Source of the DNA: Nipponacmea schrenckii | Taxonomy: Eukaryota > Mollusca > Gastropoda > Lottiidae | Reading direction: 5' to 3' | Assembly: GCA_030562195.1 (NCBI GenBank) | Contig: CM060203.1 | Location: 1,068,208-1,132,207 of the forward strand | DNA length: 64,000 nt | Shown: one piece after another, positions 25,040 through 37,529 of the stretch | Layout of the letters: each line of letters begins with the position of its first letter | How positions within the stretch are numbered: position 1 is the first letter of the stretch | Position numbers and translations under genes: made by a program | The notes under the pieces: generated by a model | Databases searched by the model: none | Told to the model about the DNA's origin: nothing | The model's input: only the letters and a program-made list of their open reading frames with translations

Positions 25040-26860
25040 CTTGGATTTCTTTGGTTAGATTCAGCAGAAGACAAAAGATTACCTTAATGTTATCTTACAA
25101 AATCATTTTCTGCACAGATAACTTGAAATCCAGGAGAAATAATCAAAATATGATTTCAGATCCAATAGATTAATACTCGCTCATAAATACACTTTAAAAC
25201 CAGGCCATGAAGTTAATTGCGGTATCCATCTCCGCTTACCCTTTACACCTTTTACTGTTGCAAAATGTATCCGTCTTTAAATACTTTATTTGGAACTAGT
25301 TTTGCGTCGTTTTAAATTCAAAGATATTTACAGATGATTACTAACAACGTGAAGATTTTTCTGCAAAAATACTCCTATAAAAAACTAACAAGTTTCAAAA
25401 GAAATTGCACTTTAGTAAAGGTCGCACCTGCTTTCAATCATCGATTTTTCTCTCTACCTTCCAGAAACCGGAGTAGATAATAATGTTAAAGATTTCATTT
25501 CACAAAATCTATTATATTCTACACAATAGTCTCAATCTGGATGTCACTAAACTCCACCTGCTATCGTTTCCAGTTTCAAACTGAAAATATAGATTAAAGA
25601 CTAATAAGCCAACGCGAACAATGTCCACGATACTTGCTTACTGCTGTACTGTTAATTATAAATCGCAAATCACGATCCGTCACAATAAATGCTCTTCAAT
25701 AACCTATTTATTCGGATCGTAATCTTATGTCGTAATACGGTGTATCACTCTTATAAAATACTCACAATGAACCGGATAAAATCCACGTCTTTTCCAGTAT
25801 TAATCTTCCAAGCTTATTCACAAATTCATAAGCGCAAATATTTCAACATATTGAAATTATCACAAATTTTCAAGATAAGAGCAAACAACATTGTATTGAA
25901 GTTGTGTCTTGGGCACTCAAACAGAAAACAATAAATCCACTAATGTCACTTTACAATTCGGCTTCTTGCGATAGGTTGATCTGAAAAATAGAAAAAAATA
26001 AAGTCACAAATCTGAACAGGTCAGTTCATGGTAGACAAATTGGTAGATATCTACATAAAAACATAATACCAAACGTTCGAATCAATGACGTTACTCTGAA
26101 TCATTAATATGTTGGATCCGAGTTGAGGCAGTTCTTTCACTAACGTACAATTATAAAGTAAAATGAAAGTAGAGGATCTAAAGTCTGTTACCTGAGGTAA
26201 CTAACCTAAACAATATAACTGACTGACAATCAAGATTTTATCTAAGATCCAATGAAAAAAACAACGAAGACTGCCAGAACAACCTGTAAATTTGTCCAGG
26301 TCATACAGGACCACCTCTTCAAATTCCCCAATAAAGTATCTGTTTCATCCCAGGCCTGGACATTTAGGATACTCAAACCCTCACTTGTCTGAAATCCAAT
26401 ATCCAATCAAGTACCTCAGTGTGTATAATATGATATTCCCATTTGGCATGATTACTGTCAGCCTAACACAGCAATAATCCATCAACTATGGTTTTAATAA
26501 ACAATAAAGGTATATCCAATTAGATAGATGCAGGTAAACAAATACATTTACATGTAGCTTGTCAACATCCCACTGGTTGTATTAAACAAATATCAATATC
26601 AATTTCAAACTGTCCTGTAATGTTTTATGATATTTCTGTTCTAAAAGGAATTGACAGCTAAAGCTATGTTTTAAACCTTCTACAGGGCTACTTCCAGGAA
26701 AAGCCATACTCATGTGTTGATTAAACAAAACCAAGAAGCCTCTCCATTAGTTCGTTTAAGGGAAAAGATTTGGACCAAGCAAAGTTAAAATTTTCTGAAT
26801 ATAAAGCTTGAAGTGACATGTTCAAATGATTTGGGTCTTCAAGTCATCATTTTAAATTAA
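25040..26860. other. Possible 5' flank of the small membrane-protein gene
   Basis: No conserved element, exon or repeat was recognised. A promoter or 5' UTR exon for the - strand gene would be expected in this direction but could not be identified. Confidence 0.3.
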
Positions 26861-26865
26861 ATCGA

Positions 26866-27070
26866 AGATAATTCTAGACACACATGACATGTCGTATGAT
26901 GGCTAAAATATCGACGGTGAAGACGTTAACTATCACAGACTAGCTTAGCCACATAAATGCCTTTTTTAGACTAAGGTATGATTGGTCTGTCCTTTAAGTC
27001 AACTCAGTTGACGACACTGAGAAGAACAAGTACCTATATACAGAATTATACGTACTCAAAATCCCAAAGT
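26866..27070 (+). repeat. Dispersed repeat, copy A (inverse of 46761-46960)
   Basis: This roughly 200-bp segment matches the reverse complement of 46761-46960. Shared blocks include ATCACAGACTAGCTTAGC, GTATGATTGGTCTGTCCTTT, AAGTCAACT..GT.GACGACAC and AACAAGTACCTATATACAGA. It carries a short internal palindrome (GTCAACTCAGTTGAC). It is probably a transposable-element fragment of unknown type. Confidence 0.75.
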
Positions 27071-28600
27071 ATATGTTGCAAATATCATAATATTATAAAC
27101 TCTTCGTGTAACATGATGTTAGTATCACAGTATGGCCGTTTTATTCGACTGACTGGTCAAATGAATAACGCACCTGTCTCTTTAAGGACCAAATCGCCTT
27201 AGCTTCTTTCCGTATCATATTCACCAAGATTGTCTATTTCCATCAACTTGGCTTTCTCTGTAAGACTATTAATCTGATACACCGGTTATATTGTGTTTTA
27301 TTCACAGCTACTAAACTTGACTTTCTATTGATTTCATATATTATTTACCGCACTATAATGTAAAATTATAATATTACAAGACAAGCATAGATAACTTAGA
27401 CACGTTGCTATTGGAAGATACAGGCTAATATAATATTAGTATCAAAACCACAGTTGAAAAAAACAATGAAATCTATGTTCCTTTTAACCGAATACTAAAT
27501 TTTTCAATATGAAATTCCACACGCACGATAGCCTTTTACAGTCCGATTTTTAATAAACCAGTGGAATAGATAGAAAATAAAATATAACATTATATATATA
27601 TAGTAAACTATTTTCTTATAAACATAATGATATTTAATTTCCAGAATAGTCAGAGTATAAAGTCAACAATCGTATGCAATATAATGACATCTGATATCAT
27701 GGAATGCAGCGACTGGTATATTGTTCTGGTGGACTGCATTTGCCAGCGCATAATCTAATAAAACGGTTACATTTACAAATTTCCATGATACACTAATAGT
27801 GGTTATTGCAGATGCCCAACCACTTTTACCTAATACGATCTGGTTTAATATTTCAAAGAATCACCACATGCATTTATCTTACATTCAACTTCCTGAACTA
27901 CGCTATTCCATCATCACATTCTACTTTCATTTTATCAAATTGTGTAACAAGTGGCGAATTTAATTGTTAATAATTTTACAATCAATTGTCAATTTGATTG
28001 ACAGCCAACGTTTGTCTTTGAGTCGTTACCTTAACAACAAGACTCAATATTTCACTCAATAACATGACGATCATCGTTAATTATTCTACAAACCATCAGT
28101 TTTGATATCACTCAACACTTGAGATTTTCAGCGTCAAATTATGATCTATCCAATACGAGAACGATCGTCGTCAACAAGTCAACACTTTAGTATAACTCAA
28201 TGCTTAAAATTTTAAGCGTCAAATTATGAGCAATCCAGTACAAGGACGATCTTCGTCAAAAAACAAGAAAACAAAAGTATAGCTCTATGTTTGAGATTTT
28301 CACATTCAACGATACCATGTCGGTTCAGGTTTCAATAGAATTTGAGCAATCAAAGTAATTTAAGTAATAAACTTACTATAACTCACTAATATTCCAACAA
28401 TACTAAATTACTCTTAGCTCTCGCAATCGATTTCAACTTAATATGATTGACACAAATAAAATCTCTTCTCTTAGCTTTCTCTATTCCTTACAACTTCTTT
28501 CTCTATTCAAAAATAATCTTCACGAGATACTGAAATAAAATAAAAAATGTCATTTTCACGTCACAATATAAGTCGATAATCCTCATTAGATTACTATAGA
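27071..28600. other. Intergenic, no gene seen
   Basis: AT-rich sequence in which nothing was recognised beyond a short TATATA run near 27595. Confidence 0.5.
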
Positions 28601-28604
28601 CAGT

Positions 28605-29225
28605 ATTCAAGTTACATTCACATCTAGGATCCGGACTGAAAACTTAGTACAATGGATGCAAGCTACATTCACATCGAGTGAAAGATCCGGACGAAAATAG
28701 TACAATGGATGCAAGCTACATTCACATCTAGGATCCGGACTGAAAACTTAGTACAATGGATGCAAGCTACATTCACATCGAGTGTAAGATCCGGACAGAA
28801 AACTGAGTACAATGGATTCAAGCTACATTCACATCAAGTGTAAGATCCGGACAGAAAATCGAGTACAATGGATTCAAGCTACATTCACATCGAGTGTAAG
28901 ATCCGGACAGAAAATCGAGTACAATGGATTCAAGCTACATTCACATCGAGTGTAAGATCCGGACAGAAAACCGAGTACAATGGATTCAAGCTACATTCAC
29001 ATCGAGTGTAAGATCCGGACAAGAAAATCGAGTACAATGGATTCAAGTTACATTCACATCGAGTGTAAGATCCGGACTGAAAACCGAGTACAATGGATTC
29101 AAGTTACATTCACATCGAGTGTAATACCCGGACTGAAAATCGAGTAAAATGTATTCAAGCAACATTCACGTGTAGGATTCGGACTGAAATCGAGAACAGT
29201 GTATTCAAGCTACAATCACAATATC
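28605..29225 (+). repeat. 56-bp minisatellite, about 11 copies
   Basis: The unit is about 56 bp, spanning GAGTACAATGGATTCAAGCT, ACATTCACATCGAGTGTAAG and ATCCGGACAGAAAATC. The first copies alternate with a shorter form carrying CATCTAGGATCCGGACTGAA. The middle copies are nearly identical, and the last two are degraded. Confidence 0.95.
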
Positions 29226-31770
29226 TTGCCAAGTGCTTTGTTGAGGTTAGATCAAGGATCATACCCGGATATTTCGATTAACGAACAGCGAAACTCCGGC
29301 AAGAATCGCTGTATCATTTTACTGTACAAACACTGAGTTCAAAATTAAAATATCGGCCTTTAAGTAAACATTTGAATATTTAGAAGCGGACAGCAGATAT
29401 GACAAACGTGATGAGTGTAACCAAATTTTATAGAAGTAAAGTCCTAAAAGCTAAGGCTATATTCAGGTCGTATTATTTCTATCTCTGGACGAATAATTTT
29501 AAACATTAGGATGTAAAGAGTCTTGTCATTTCTAAATCCACCATTCATTCAGACGGTTTTACTGCTGAGGGTAACCAAATGTACACAACATTCAAAATCA
29601 AATTTTTTCAGTTTGTACTAGAATGACTTTAGGTACATGGATAACTAAGGTTTCATGAATTTGCATTTGAAATAAATTCCCCTTGCTTGCCAGAAATTAT
29701 TGACACATATTTCGGACTTTTTCTCTGTGCAAGTATTTTCATCAACAAAAAACCAAAAAATTCTAAGACCTTTAGTACTGTTTGTGCAAAATTTGTAAAA
29801 AAATCTTGTCAAATGCTATACTGGACTAAATGGGATCAGACATATTCTCAACGTACAACCAGTAACATGAAACATCAGACTTACTTATTTTAATTCTCTA
29901 TCACAGGTTATTTATTCCTCAATATCCAAACAGAGAAAATAAATCCATACACAGATATACCTTTACATCGAGTGCAACTGATCCGGAAACTTCCCGTACG
30001 AACCAAATATCTATTTCATTAGAAGACCACAAACCGGAAACTTCACGTTTTTATTGGCTGAAAGTGTCTTGAAAATCTCGTGGCTGGCAATAAAGTTGAC
30101 ATAAATTCTACTTCCGCTTGTTTGAGAGATAGTTGAATTGAGTAGTCGTGGTTACTTAGTCGTTATAATACATTAGCCGTGGTTACTCGGTCTTTATTAT
30201 ACTCCACTTGAAGAGAAACCAATATTTCTCTTCCAGTCGATTCATTCACGCTTCCACTTTCAATGGTGTTGTCTGTAAAGATAAAAGAAGTATTTTAATG
30301 AAACGAAATTGAGTTCTATGTCCAACTGTTCTATGCGAAATTGGGGAATAAGGTGGATCCGCCATTTTGCTTATCTTGAGTGAAATGATGGTATGATATT
30401 ACAAATGTGTCTTCAATTTTTAACTTTTTTGTGCCCTTTGATCGGCTGGATTGATTTTAAAAATGTTCATTTTTCATCTTAAAATACACTCCTGGTCGTA
30501 TCGACCGCTTGAAGGACGAGTTGAATAGAGAAGTGAAACGCAACTGCAGTTTGTAGTTGCGGTTGACCATCCCGGACAAGGTGCGGCTCTCAACATCTCT
30601 GTGCAATCTCTTTCTGTCTCTTTGAGGGCTCAAACTCGAGTATTGTTTAACTATTTGAAGGGATGTAGGGTATTGAAAGTAAGATTGTAGTAACATCCGT
30701 TTTATTTGTTGGTTGTGAAACAAATCAAACAGCAATCAAGAATGATTTAAAGAGATGCTACCTATTTAAACATACTTAAAATTTAACTTCACAAACTTGG
30801 CCAATAGGTGTATACACCCATAAGTAGACTTAAATAATTTCAATAATGACCTACTTTTCAGAATTTACTTATCTAAATGATTTATTATTTATTTTTTGTG
30901 GTTTTAAAGAGGTATTGTGTTATAGTATTGTTTATGTCGAGTAGGTCCAAATATGAATATATAGGCTACTATTAAGTTTATAATTCTAAATATTATGTCC
31001 ATTCTATGAGGAGGTATTCTTTCAGAGAACTAGTACAAAGTACTCACAGAGTCCAAACATTCACCATCAAAACTCTATATAAATATACCTAACAAATGGT
31101 ATATCGTTAAATTCATTACGAGACACTATAAAGAAGCCAACAAAATTGGCTGCCGATACAAAATGTTTATAAAGCATTCCCGAGAGACACTCAATCATCT
31201 GTTGTGGACATCGGACAGAAATTCTATTAGTCTCCATTATTTCTAGATTGCTTTAACGCTTTGTTGTTTACTGTCTGTAGTTAAAGATGGTGGATTGAAG
31301 AGGGTACCATCCTCGAAACTTGACTTATATTAAATACAGATTTAGAGAAAATACAGAAATCTAAGTGGATACGACAACTTTAATATCAGTATGATGGCCA
31401 CTAAAATCTCCATAAAAATACCTCGCTTCATTTCCAATACCAGTTTGTTTTAAGTTCCTAATAAACTCGTAATTAACCTAATTACGAAGAGAATTTCTTC
31501 GGTCGGTCCGACCAAGAAACATCATTAAGTCTCTTGTTTCTTCAATAACTCAGTGCGTGCCTACATAGACCATAAATTATGACGAAGTCACTCTTAAATG
31601 TGCACTCATGCATAGTTCCCAACATTCCTCTCAGGAAGGAATATATTTTAAAAATCATTTTGCAAAAACATAATGAATTAATTTTAATCAGTTGTAACTC
31701 ACGATATCTTCTTTCAATAGGTTTAAATCTAAATAACAAAGTACAACAATTAATTCTTATAAAACTTTGC
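29226..31770. other. Intergenic, no assigned gene
   Basis: A locally G+C-richer patch lies at about 30490-30640. It is open on the - strand for 92 codons without a recognisable domain. On the - strand, CTTTACAG at about 30274-30281 would make a reasonable splice acceptor, but no exon was confirmed. Confidence 0.4.
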
Positions 31771-31774
31771 TTCA

Positions 31775-31939
31775 TATGCTCACGTGATCATGGATTCTAA
31801 ATTTTGGTTGAAATGTAAAGTTGACAAGAGTTAATTGGAATACCCAAGCCTTTCTACGTCCACATGCAGTTTGATAACTAAAGAGGCCAATATGGATTAT
31901 TCTTTACAAACACCGGTTAATCGTTAGTAAGCTTGATTC
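31775..31939 (+). repeat. Dispersed repeat, inverse of 39720-39870
   Basis: Shared blocks with the reverse complement of 39720-39870 include CACGTGA, CATGGATTCTAAATTT, TTTCTACGTCCACAT, ATGGATTATTC and AGTAAGCTT, in the same order with similar spacing. The type is unknown. Confidence 0.65.
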
Positions 31940-32960
31940 GACCATGCATAACAAGAGAATCCAACTGTAAGTCAAGTTTCAGACCAGTTACAAACCTTTT
32001 CGACTTTTTTCACTTAATTTCTCTCAATACACCGTAGTTCATCTCAAGCCAAAAAATCAAACCAAAAGCATCATAAATTCTTTCAGTAAACAAAGGCCAA
32101 GTAAGTCTTCCGGGTTTGGTCTCAAGGGCATCTAAAGGGCACTGATGCCCTCAGTTAAAAAAAAACAAGGTTTTAGAGAGTTCACTTCAGCAAAGATCAT
32201 GTTTTCCAATTATTTATCCGTTACTGTTCAAACGAATCATTAATTGTATAGTATTTTCAGTTTATACCAAGGGGAAGATGTAATATTATATTCGAAAAAC
32301 AGAACACCAGCTGCCTCATTAGTTGATGTCCCGAGGGCGGTGAGTAACATACGATAGTGTCGTGGACAAATATATCGTAACTTATCGTAACGATCTTATA
32401 AAAAAGTATACTTTATCGTTTGCAAAGATATGGACAAGAAGGTTTTCCAAACTATGGTTACGCCGTTCTGTTATTAGTCGATAGTGAAAACGAACTTTGG
32501 ACTGCAGTAAACAGCATCACTACTTTGCGATTTAAACAAATATCTGAAAATCGTCTAATAATTATAATTCCTTGCATAAAGCTTAAATGTGAACCGCGGA
32601 AATTCTATGAGATACAAGTACGTATTTAAAGGTGTTATAAATAATGTAGGCCTTTATGTAGTTTTATCTTGTTAATATTCATCTTCCTGCTTGATAACAA
32701 CAAGAGAACACTAATTAAACGTCGCAGAAGAAATAAATTCAGTGTTTGTTTATCCATTAAGCTCAGTTATTATTATTGTTGTAAAAAAGTGTATAAAATT
32801 CGTATGTGTATCGGGGACACTGATAGGGTTGCACCATTCATATTTTCATTCAAATATCTGACGTCACAATTCATAAAATCTGATGCTTTAAGGCCCTTTG
32901 TATTATTAGTGAGGCCTAGTTTTAGAGGAATTGCAGGAAGATTGTTCTTGAAAGAATTTT
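31940..32960. other. Intergenic, one coding-like segment
   Basis: The + strand segment 32420-32626 is open and protein-like and ends at a GTACGT donor-like site (see findings). No gene is assigned. Confidence 0.35.
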
Positions 32961-32969
32961 AATGTTTTA

Positions 32970-33300
32970 TTTTCTGCTCCAAATGGGCTAACGAAGAGGG
33001 GGCAGCCTTGCAAAGTGCAATGAGAATTTTGTCAGGATGCCGGCATTTGGTCCTCTCTCTTTTTCCATTTCCAATTTCTCAAGGGATTTGTAGCGGGGTC
33101 TCGGTTTGTATTGTCCCATACAAACGACTAGACGCTTTTTCCATGTCAGTCTCCTTCTACCAACATCACTGACATAAAAACCGGGTCGAAAAATCCAAAA
33201 GTATTTTCTTTCCCCTCTGCCGAAATCGAACTCGTGATCTTCGGGTTACCTAGTCCGAAACTTGCTGACTCCATCTGTGCAGATATCTGTAATTCTTTTA
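32970..33300 (-). mobile_element. tRNA-derived SINE copy
   Basis: Read on the - strand it has a diverged tRNA-like head with a B-box-like GAGTTCGATTTCGG (about 33222-33235). This is followed by the family's central block (GGGCTGAAAAATCC-type, TGACATGGAAAAAGCGTCTA, GGACAATA), the AAAGATCCC...GGAAAT block and the tail CTTCGTTAGCCCATTTGG. Block order matches the + strand copy at 52751-53205. Confidence 0.75.
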
Positions 33301-33636
33301 TAAAAACAGAGATCTAACGGAATGATGACCCAAAGACCTAATATTATATAATATCAATGATACTGGGTGAGTGATTGTTTCTGCTCTGTTCCCGGTGAAT
33401 ATTTAACCCCCGAGTATAACTGAATGAATATATTGATGACTAATACAATGGTGAAATTACAATCAATTGTTACAACTTATTAACCAATTAAGCTAATTAA
33501 TAGTGTTACGTCCCTTGACGATTACATTTTTATTATTATACATAATTTATTGACTCACGATGGTGGTTGATATCATAGTACTATGATGAAGCACAATGAC
33601 TTTCAAACGATGAATCTGTTTTGTTCCATTTAGATT

Positions 33637-34165
33637 TACATTACAGAAAGTTGGTAAAAAACAAACATTTAGTGAAAGAATTTTTTCTGTTCTATTTTCT
33701 GCACCAAATGGGCCATGCAAAGTGCAATGAGAATTTTGCCAGGATGGCGGCATAAGCCTTCACTCTTTACGATTTTCTACTGTCAAGGGATCGAGGGTTG
33801 AATATCCTGTAGTACATTACAGAAAGTTGGTACAAAAACAATCATGAAGTGAAAGAAATAAGATAACGAAGACGGGGTAGCCAGGGGAAATGCAATGACA
33901 ATTTTTTCAGGACGACGGCATTAGCTTTCTCTGTTTACGATTTTCAACTGTCAAGAGATCCTGCTGTAGCACGCTGGGCCTCAGTTAGTTCTGCGTTCTG
34001 AACGACAAGACCTGTTTCAATGTCAGTCACTCCGACCTGCATCACTAATCAGGAGATCCGGGTTGAAAAATCAAAAGTATTATCTTTCCCTGTGCCGAAA
34101 TCGAACTCGCAACCTTTAGTTTAGCTAGTCCGAAACTTGCTGACTCTAAGTCTGTGATAGATATT
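33637..34165 (-). mobile_element. Partly duplicated tRNA-derived SINE copy
   Basis: A near-complete SINE occupies about 33870-34165 (B-box complement near 34099-34115; head towards 34165). The 3' tail region and its flank are duplicated: ACATTACAGAAAGTTGGTA occurs at about 33640 and again at about 33823, each followed by GTGAAAGAA and SINE tail sequence. This suggests a local tandem duplication of about 180 bp, or insertion of one copy into another. Confidence 0.7.
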
Positions 34166-34189
34166 TGGACAGATATGGCTGCGGTTGAA

Positions 34190-36060
34190 AAACAACAATT
34201 GGGAATTTTCCACACCTCCGCAGAGTTGTTCATTTGACATTATTTGAATAATAACAGCAGTAAAACACTATTTCATTTCCCATTTCACCACGACATACCC
34301 ACATTAAATAAATCGACAAGCCTTCAGTGTATTATTTCGACAATTATAAAACTCAATTGATATTAAGTGAATTTATTCAATGGAGAAAACATTTCAGCTT
34401 TGACATTTGGAATTTTATTGACCTAAGCCCACGGGAGAAATCAAAAGTAGAATATTGTCTGACTACTAGAGATCTCCCATCTTCAGCGTAAAATTTGATT
34501 GGTCCCTGACGTCTCATCGTCTATTTCATTGGTTTACATTTTATTGTAAAGACCAATCACATTTCAGATAAATTCAAATGTGGATGTGAATAATGGGCTT
34601 TCAATAATTCAATATGGCGTTTAATGAAAAGTTAACATCCATGTAAACACCAGATTAATGATTTTACTGTACAAACAATGATTTATGTTTCCAAGAACTT
34701 ATAGCTTTACTTGTTAATGTTATAAATTGAAAGATCAAAATCTAGAAACAGGAAAATGGAATGTTTTTATTTTATGTCCTTTATTTCTGCTTCGGATCAA
34801 TCTTCTAGAATTGGTAATGCAATGTAGTATACAACACGGCACACTCTTCAATTCCCCAGAATTATATAAGTATGCTTTGTCGATTTCTTACTTTCACTTT
34901 CTACAACCTGCAAAACTGACGGGGAAATCTATAGGTAACCTACTTTTGTGATATTTTATATATATTAGTGTTGACTATACCACTTTAAGTTAGGATGCTT
35001 TATACACATCAAGTTCTGATTGTTTGTTTTCGCCTTGAAATCCCCAAGAAGGAATCTTCCAAATTCATCGCTATCAATTCCCCAAAACACAGAACGTAAC
35101 TGCCAAACTTAATGAATAGTATTAGCATGAGAATGTAAAGATTGCATGTTGCCAGATGAATGGCAGCTATGAATTTTAATGGTTATAGGGAACCTTGGAG
35201 ACTCGGAATATGAATATAGAAAATGATCTAACACGTTCCACCAACACTGAGTGAAAGTTTTAACAGATCATAAGGAAACGTGTGAAATATGAGATGGTAT
35301 TTTAATAGAAAATAGACAATGTTAATAAAACTGTTCTTATATAATTCAATTCTCTTACTATTCTACAGTTTACAACTAATGAACCATTCCCACACGGCGC
35401 CGAGAACCTGTGAAAATTTTAAAATCCAGATATTCAGAACTTATTCTTGACATTTCTTTTAATTATTCATCAAAGATATAATTGCAGTAACTAAAAGTTG
35501 TGATAATTTATTAACACTAGAGCATTGTTTTTAGTGTGTGAGTCGCCATTGATTTGCAGTTTTAGAATGGATCGATCGCGAACATTTTAAATGACTTTAA
35601 AAACATAGAAACGAATCTCTTGCAAAACCCAATTGCAATCCAAGTAACAAATCAATCAAACCTAACACAAATGCCTCTTTCGTTGTCAACACGTGTGTCC
35701 TTCCTTAATTACGAAAGAACGACCTTAGAACTTCTGTTAACCTTAACAGCAGTTAAGGAAAACAACAACAGGTTCAATCTCGGGTGTTAAATTCAATTAT
35801 TAATGTTAACTTTTTATTTCTACTTCACCGACGTATTGTTATCTTAACTTTCCCCTCCATTAAACTGAATTTATAGTTATCTCTCAGACCTCATCTATCG
35901 TTAAGCGGAAGTCTTACTAGCATTGAAATAGTCCCTGTGTTCCTTGGTTTTTACGATGGTAAACTGGACTAGCTCCACCAATCCAATTAGTAGAGTTCAT
36001 TTTATTTTTCGAAATCGTATTTAATCCATGTTATAGAAATAGATTTAGGATATTCATTTA
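34190..36060. other. Intergenic, no gene seen
   Basis: AT-rich; no repeat or coding signal was recognised. Confidence 0.5.
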
Positions 36061-36064
36061 AATA

Positions 36065-36195
36065 TTCGTGAGATGATGGGAGATGTACATGTGGAAAGAT
36101 AATTCTAAAAATAGTCGTTTTGTGTGCAGTGACAGTCAAGAGGATGTTGATAAAATGTATACTAGTATCTCTATATTCATTTTGACCAACTCACG
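36065..36195 (+). repeat. Dispersed repeat, degenerate copy of 58450-58570
   Basis: TTCTAAAAATAGTCGTTTTG, TGTGCAGTGACAG and GTTGATAAAATGT occur in the same order and orientation as at 58480-58550. The open frame present in the 58-kb copy is broken here by stops. Confidence 0.65.
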
Positions 36196-36199
36196 ATTT

Positions 36200-37095
36200 T
36201 CATGTTCGTTATTTATGTATTTTTGTATAAAAACAACAAGACAAACCCTTATATAATATTTTAAAAGTTTGAACACCTAATAAGTACATGTAGATATACT
36301 AATATTGTATATATGAATGACAGCCTATAAGGTGTCTATGTACAAGCATTAAAAAGAAGTTGTCTTTTATGAATACATGTACTATATAAGATTCGTCTGG
36401 ATATAAGTAGATAAAACATTGGGTTAGATATTATGTCCTAGTCCGTATTCCAATCTCTTATTATATTAGGGGCAATCTGGCAAAGAAAGGCAGAGAAGGA
36501 AAAGATTGTCATAGTTTAAGACTGTGATTATATTGCTAGATCTCATTCCCTACTCCCAGTCTTAACATATCTTTAACTTAAGGCAATTTTTTTGTTTTCT
36601 GTATCCCAGACATAATGCTACCGAGAAATAACTTTCCAGAATTCAATAACATTTCTAGAAACCAACTATGACAATAAACGTGCCTGTTATTTTATATTCA
36701 TCACGAATTATTGATGCTGAGTGAGGTCGAATTGTAAAAACTAATATCATTTATATCTTTAAAAACGATGTCACTGTGTTTGTATACAGACGACAGGTGG
36801 TGGTAAATAGAATGGTGAGTCATGAAAAATAATTATGCAACATATGATATTGAACGTGTTTATAGGCCAAGCTTGTTTAAATCTCCACATGCATTCAGAA
36901 AAATTTTGCCTACCGAATAATTTTTGGTAAAGGTAGGAAATTTGTACAATGAAAATAATTAAAAACAACATGCCGCAAACTATAACATGTTGGTTATACC
37001 TAGGTAGCATTAAATGAACATTTCATATGAAGAATTAATCAGTTCTATACTACGAAGTATTTTTTATAAAAAAAGATCTGTCAAGTGTCTAGAAG
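36200..37095. other. Intergenic, no gene seen
   Basis: Nothing was recognised. Confidence 0.5.
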
Positions 37096-37099
37096 AGTA

Positions 37100-37529
37100 A
37101 TTGTACCACAAATAACAAAAATTCTGAGATCTGATTGGTCGAAATACATGGGGTTTAATAGCAATTTGACCATAGATATATAATCTATTATATTATGATA
37201 TCTATGAATTTGACATCATGTCTTTGCAATGTGGCGTATTAATTTCAGCGAACTAGTTACAAATCCTTGTTAATGTTAAATGATAAAAAGGATGTCTTCT
37301 TTTTCATTCGATAGCACACGTGCAATTTGTTGTTATGTGTGTCATACTGCACCTAACGTCATAAAAACCGAATAACCCATGTCTAAATTATCCATAAAAA
37401 AGGAGTCCGGGAACAAAATAATCACAATTTGTGGTACAATCGATATTTAACCATGCTTGAATCATTAGATCCCAAAACCGCTTGCGGTCGAGGGTCTCTA
37501 ATGGTATATTCAAGCATGGTTAAATATCG
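37100..37529. mobile_element. Inverted-repeat element with adjacent hairpin
   Basis: ATTGTACCACAAAT (37100-37113) is exactly inverted at 37427-37440, which delimits about 340 bp. Directly abutting it is a second inverted repeat, 21 bp at 37441-37461 (CGATATTTAACCATGCTTGA A) against 37509-37529. Its loop is itself partly self-complementary (CATTAGATCCC against GGGTCTCTAATG, centre CCGCTTGCGG). No ORF is present. It fits one or two nested MITEs; the superfamily is not assigned and no clear target duplication was seen. Confidence 0.6.

Noticed and set aside
28605..29225. CRISPR-like array of direct repeats
   Set aside because: The whole 56-bp unit repeats; there are no unique spacers, and the setting is eukaryotic.
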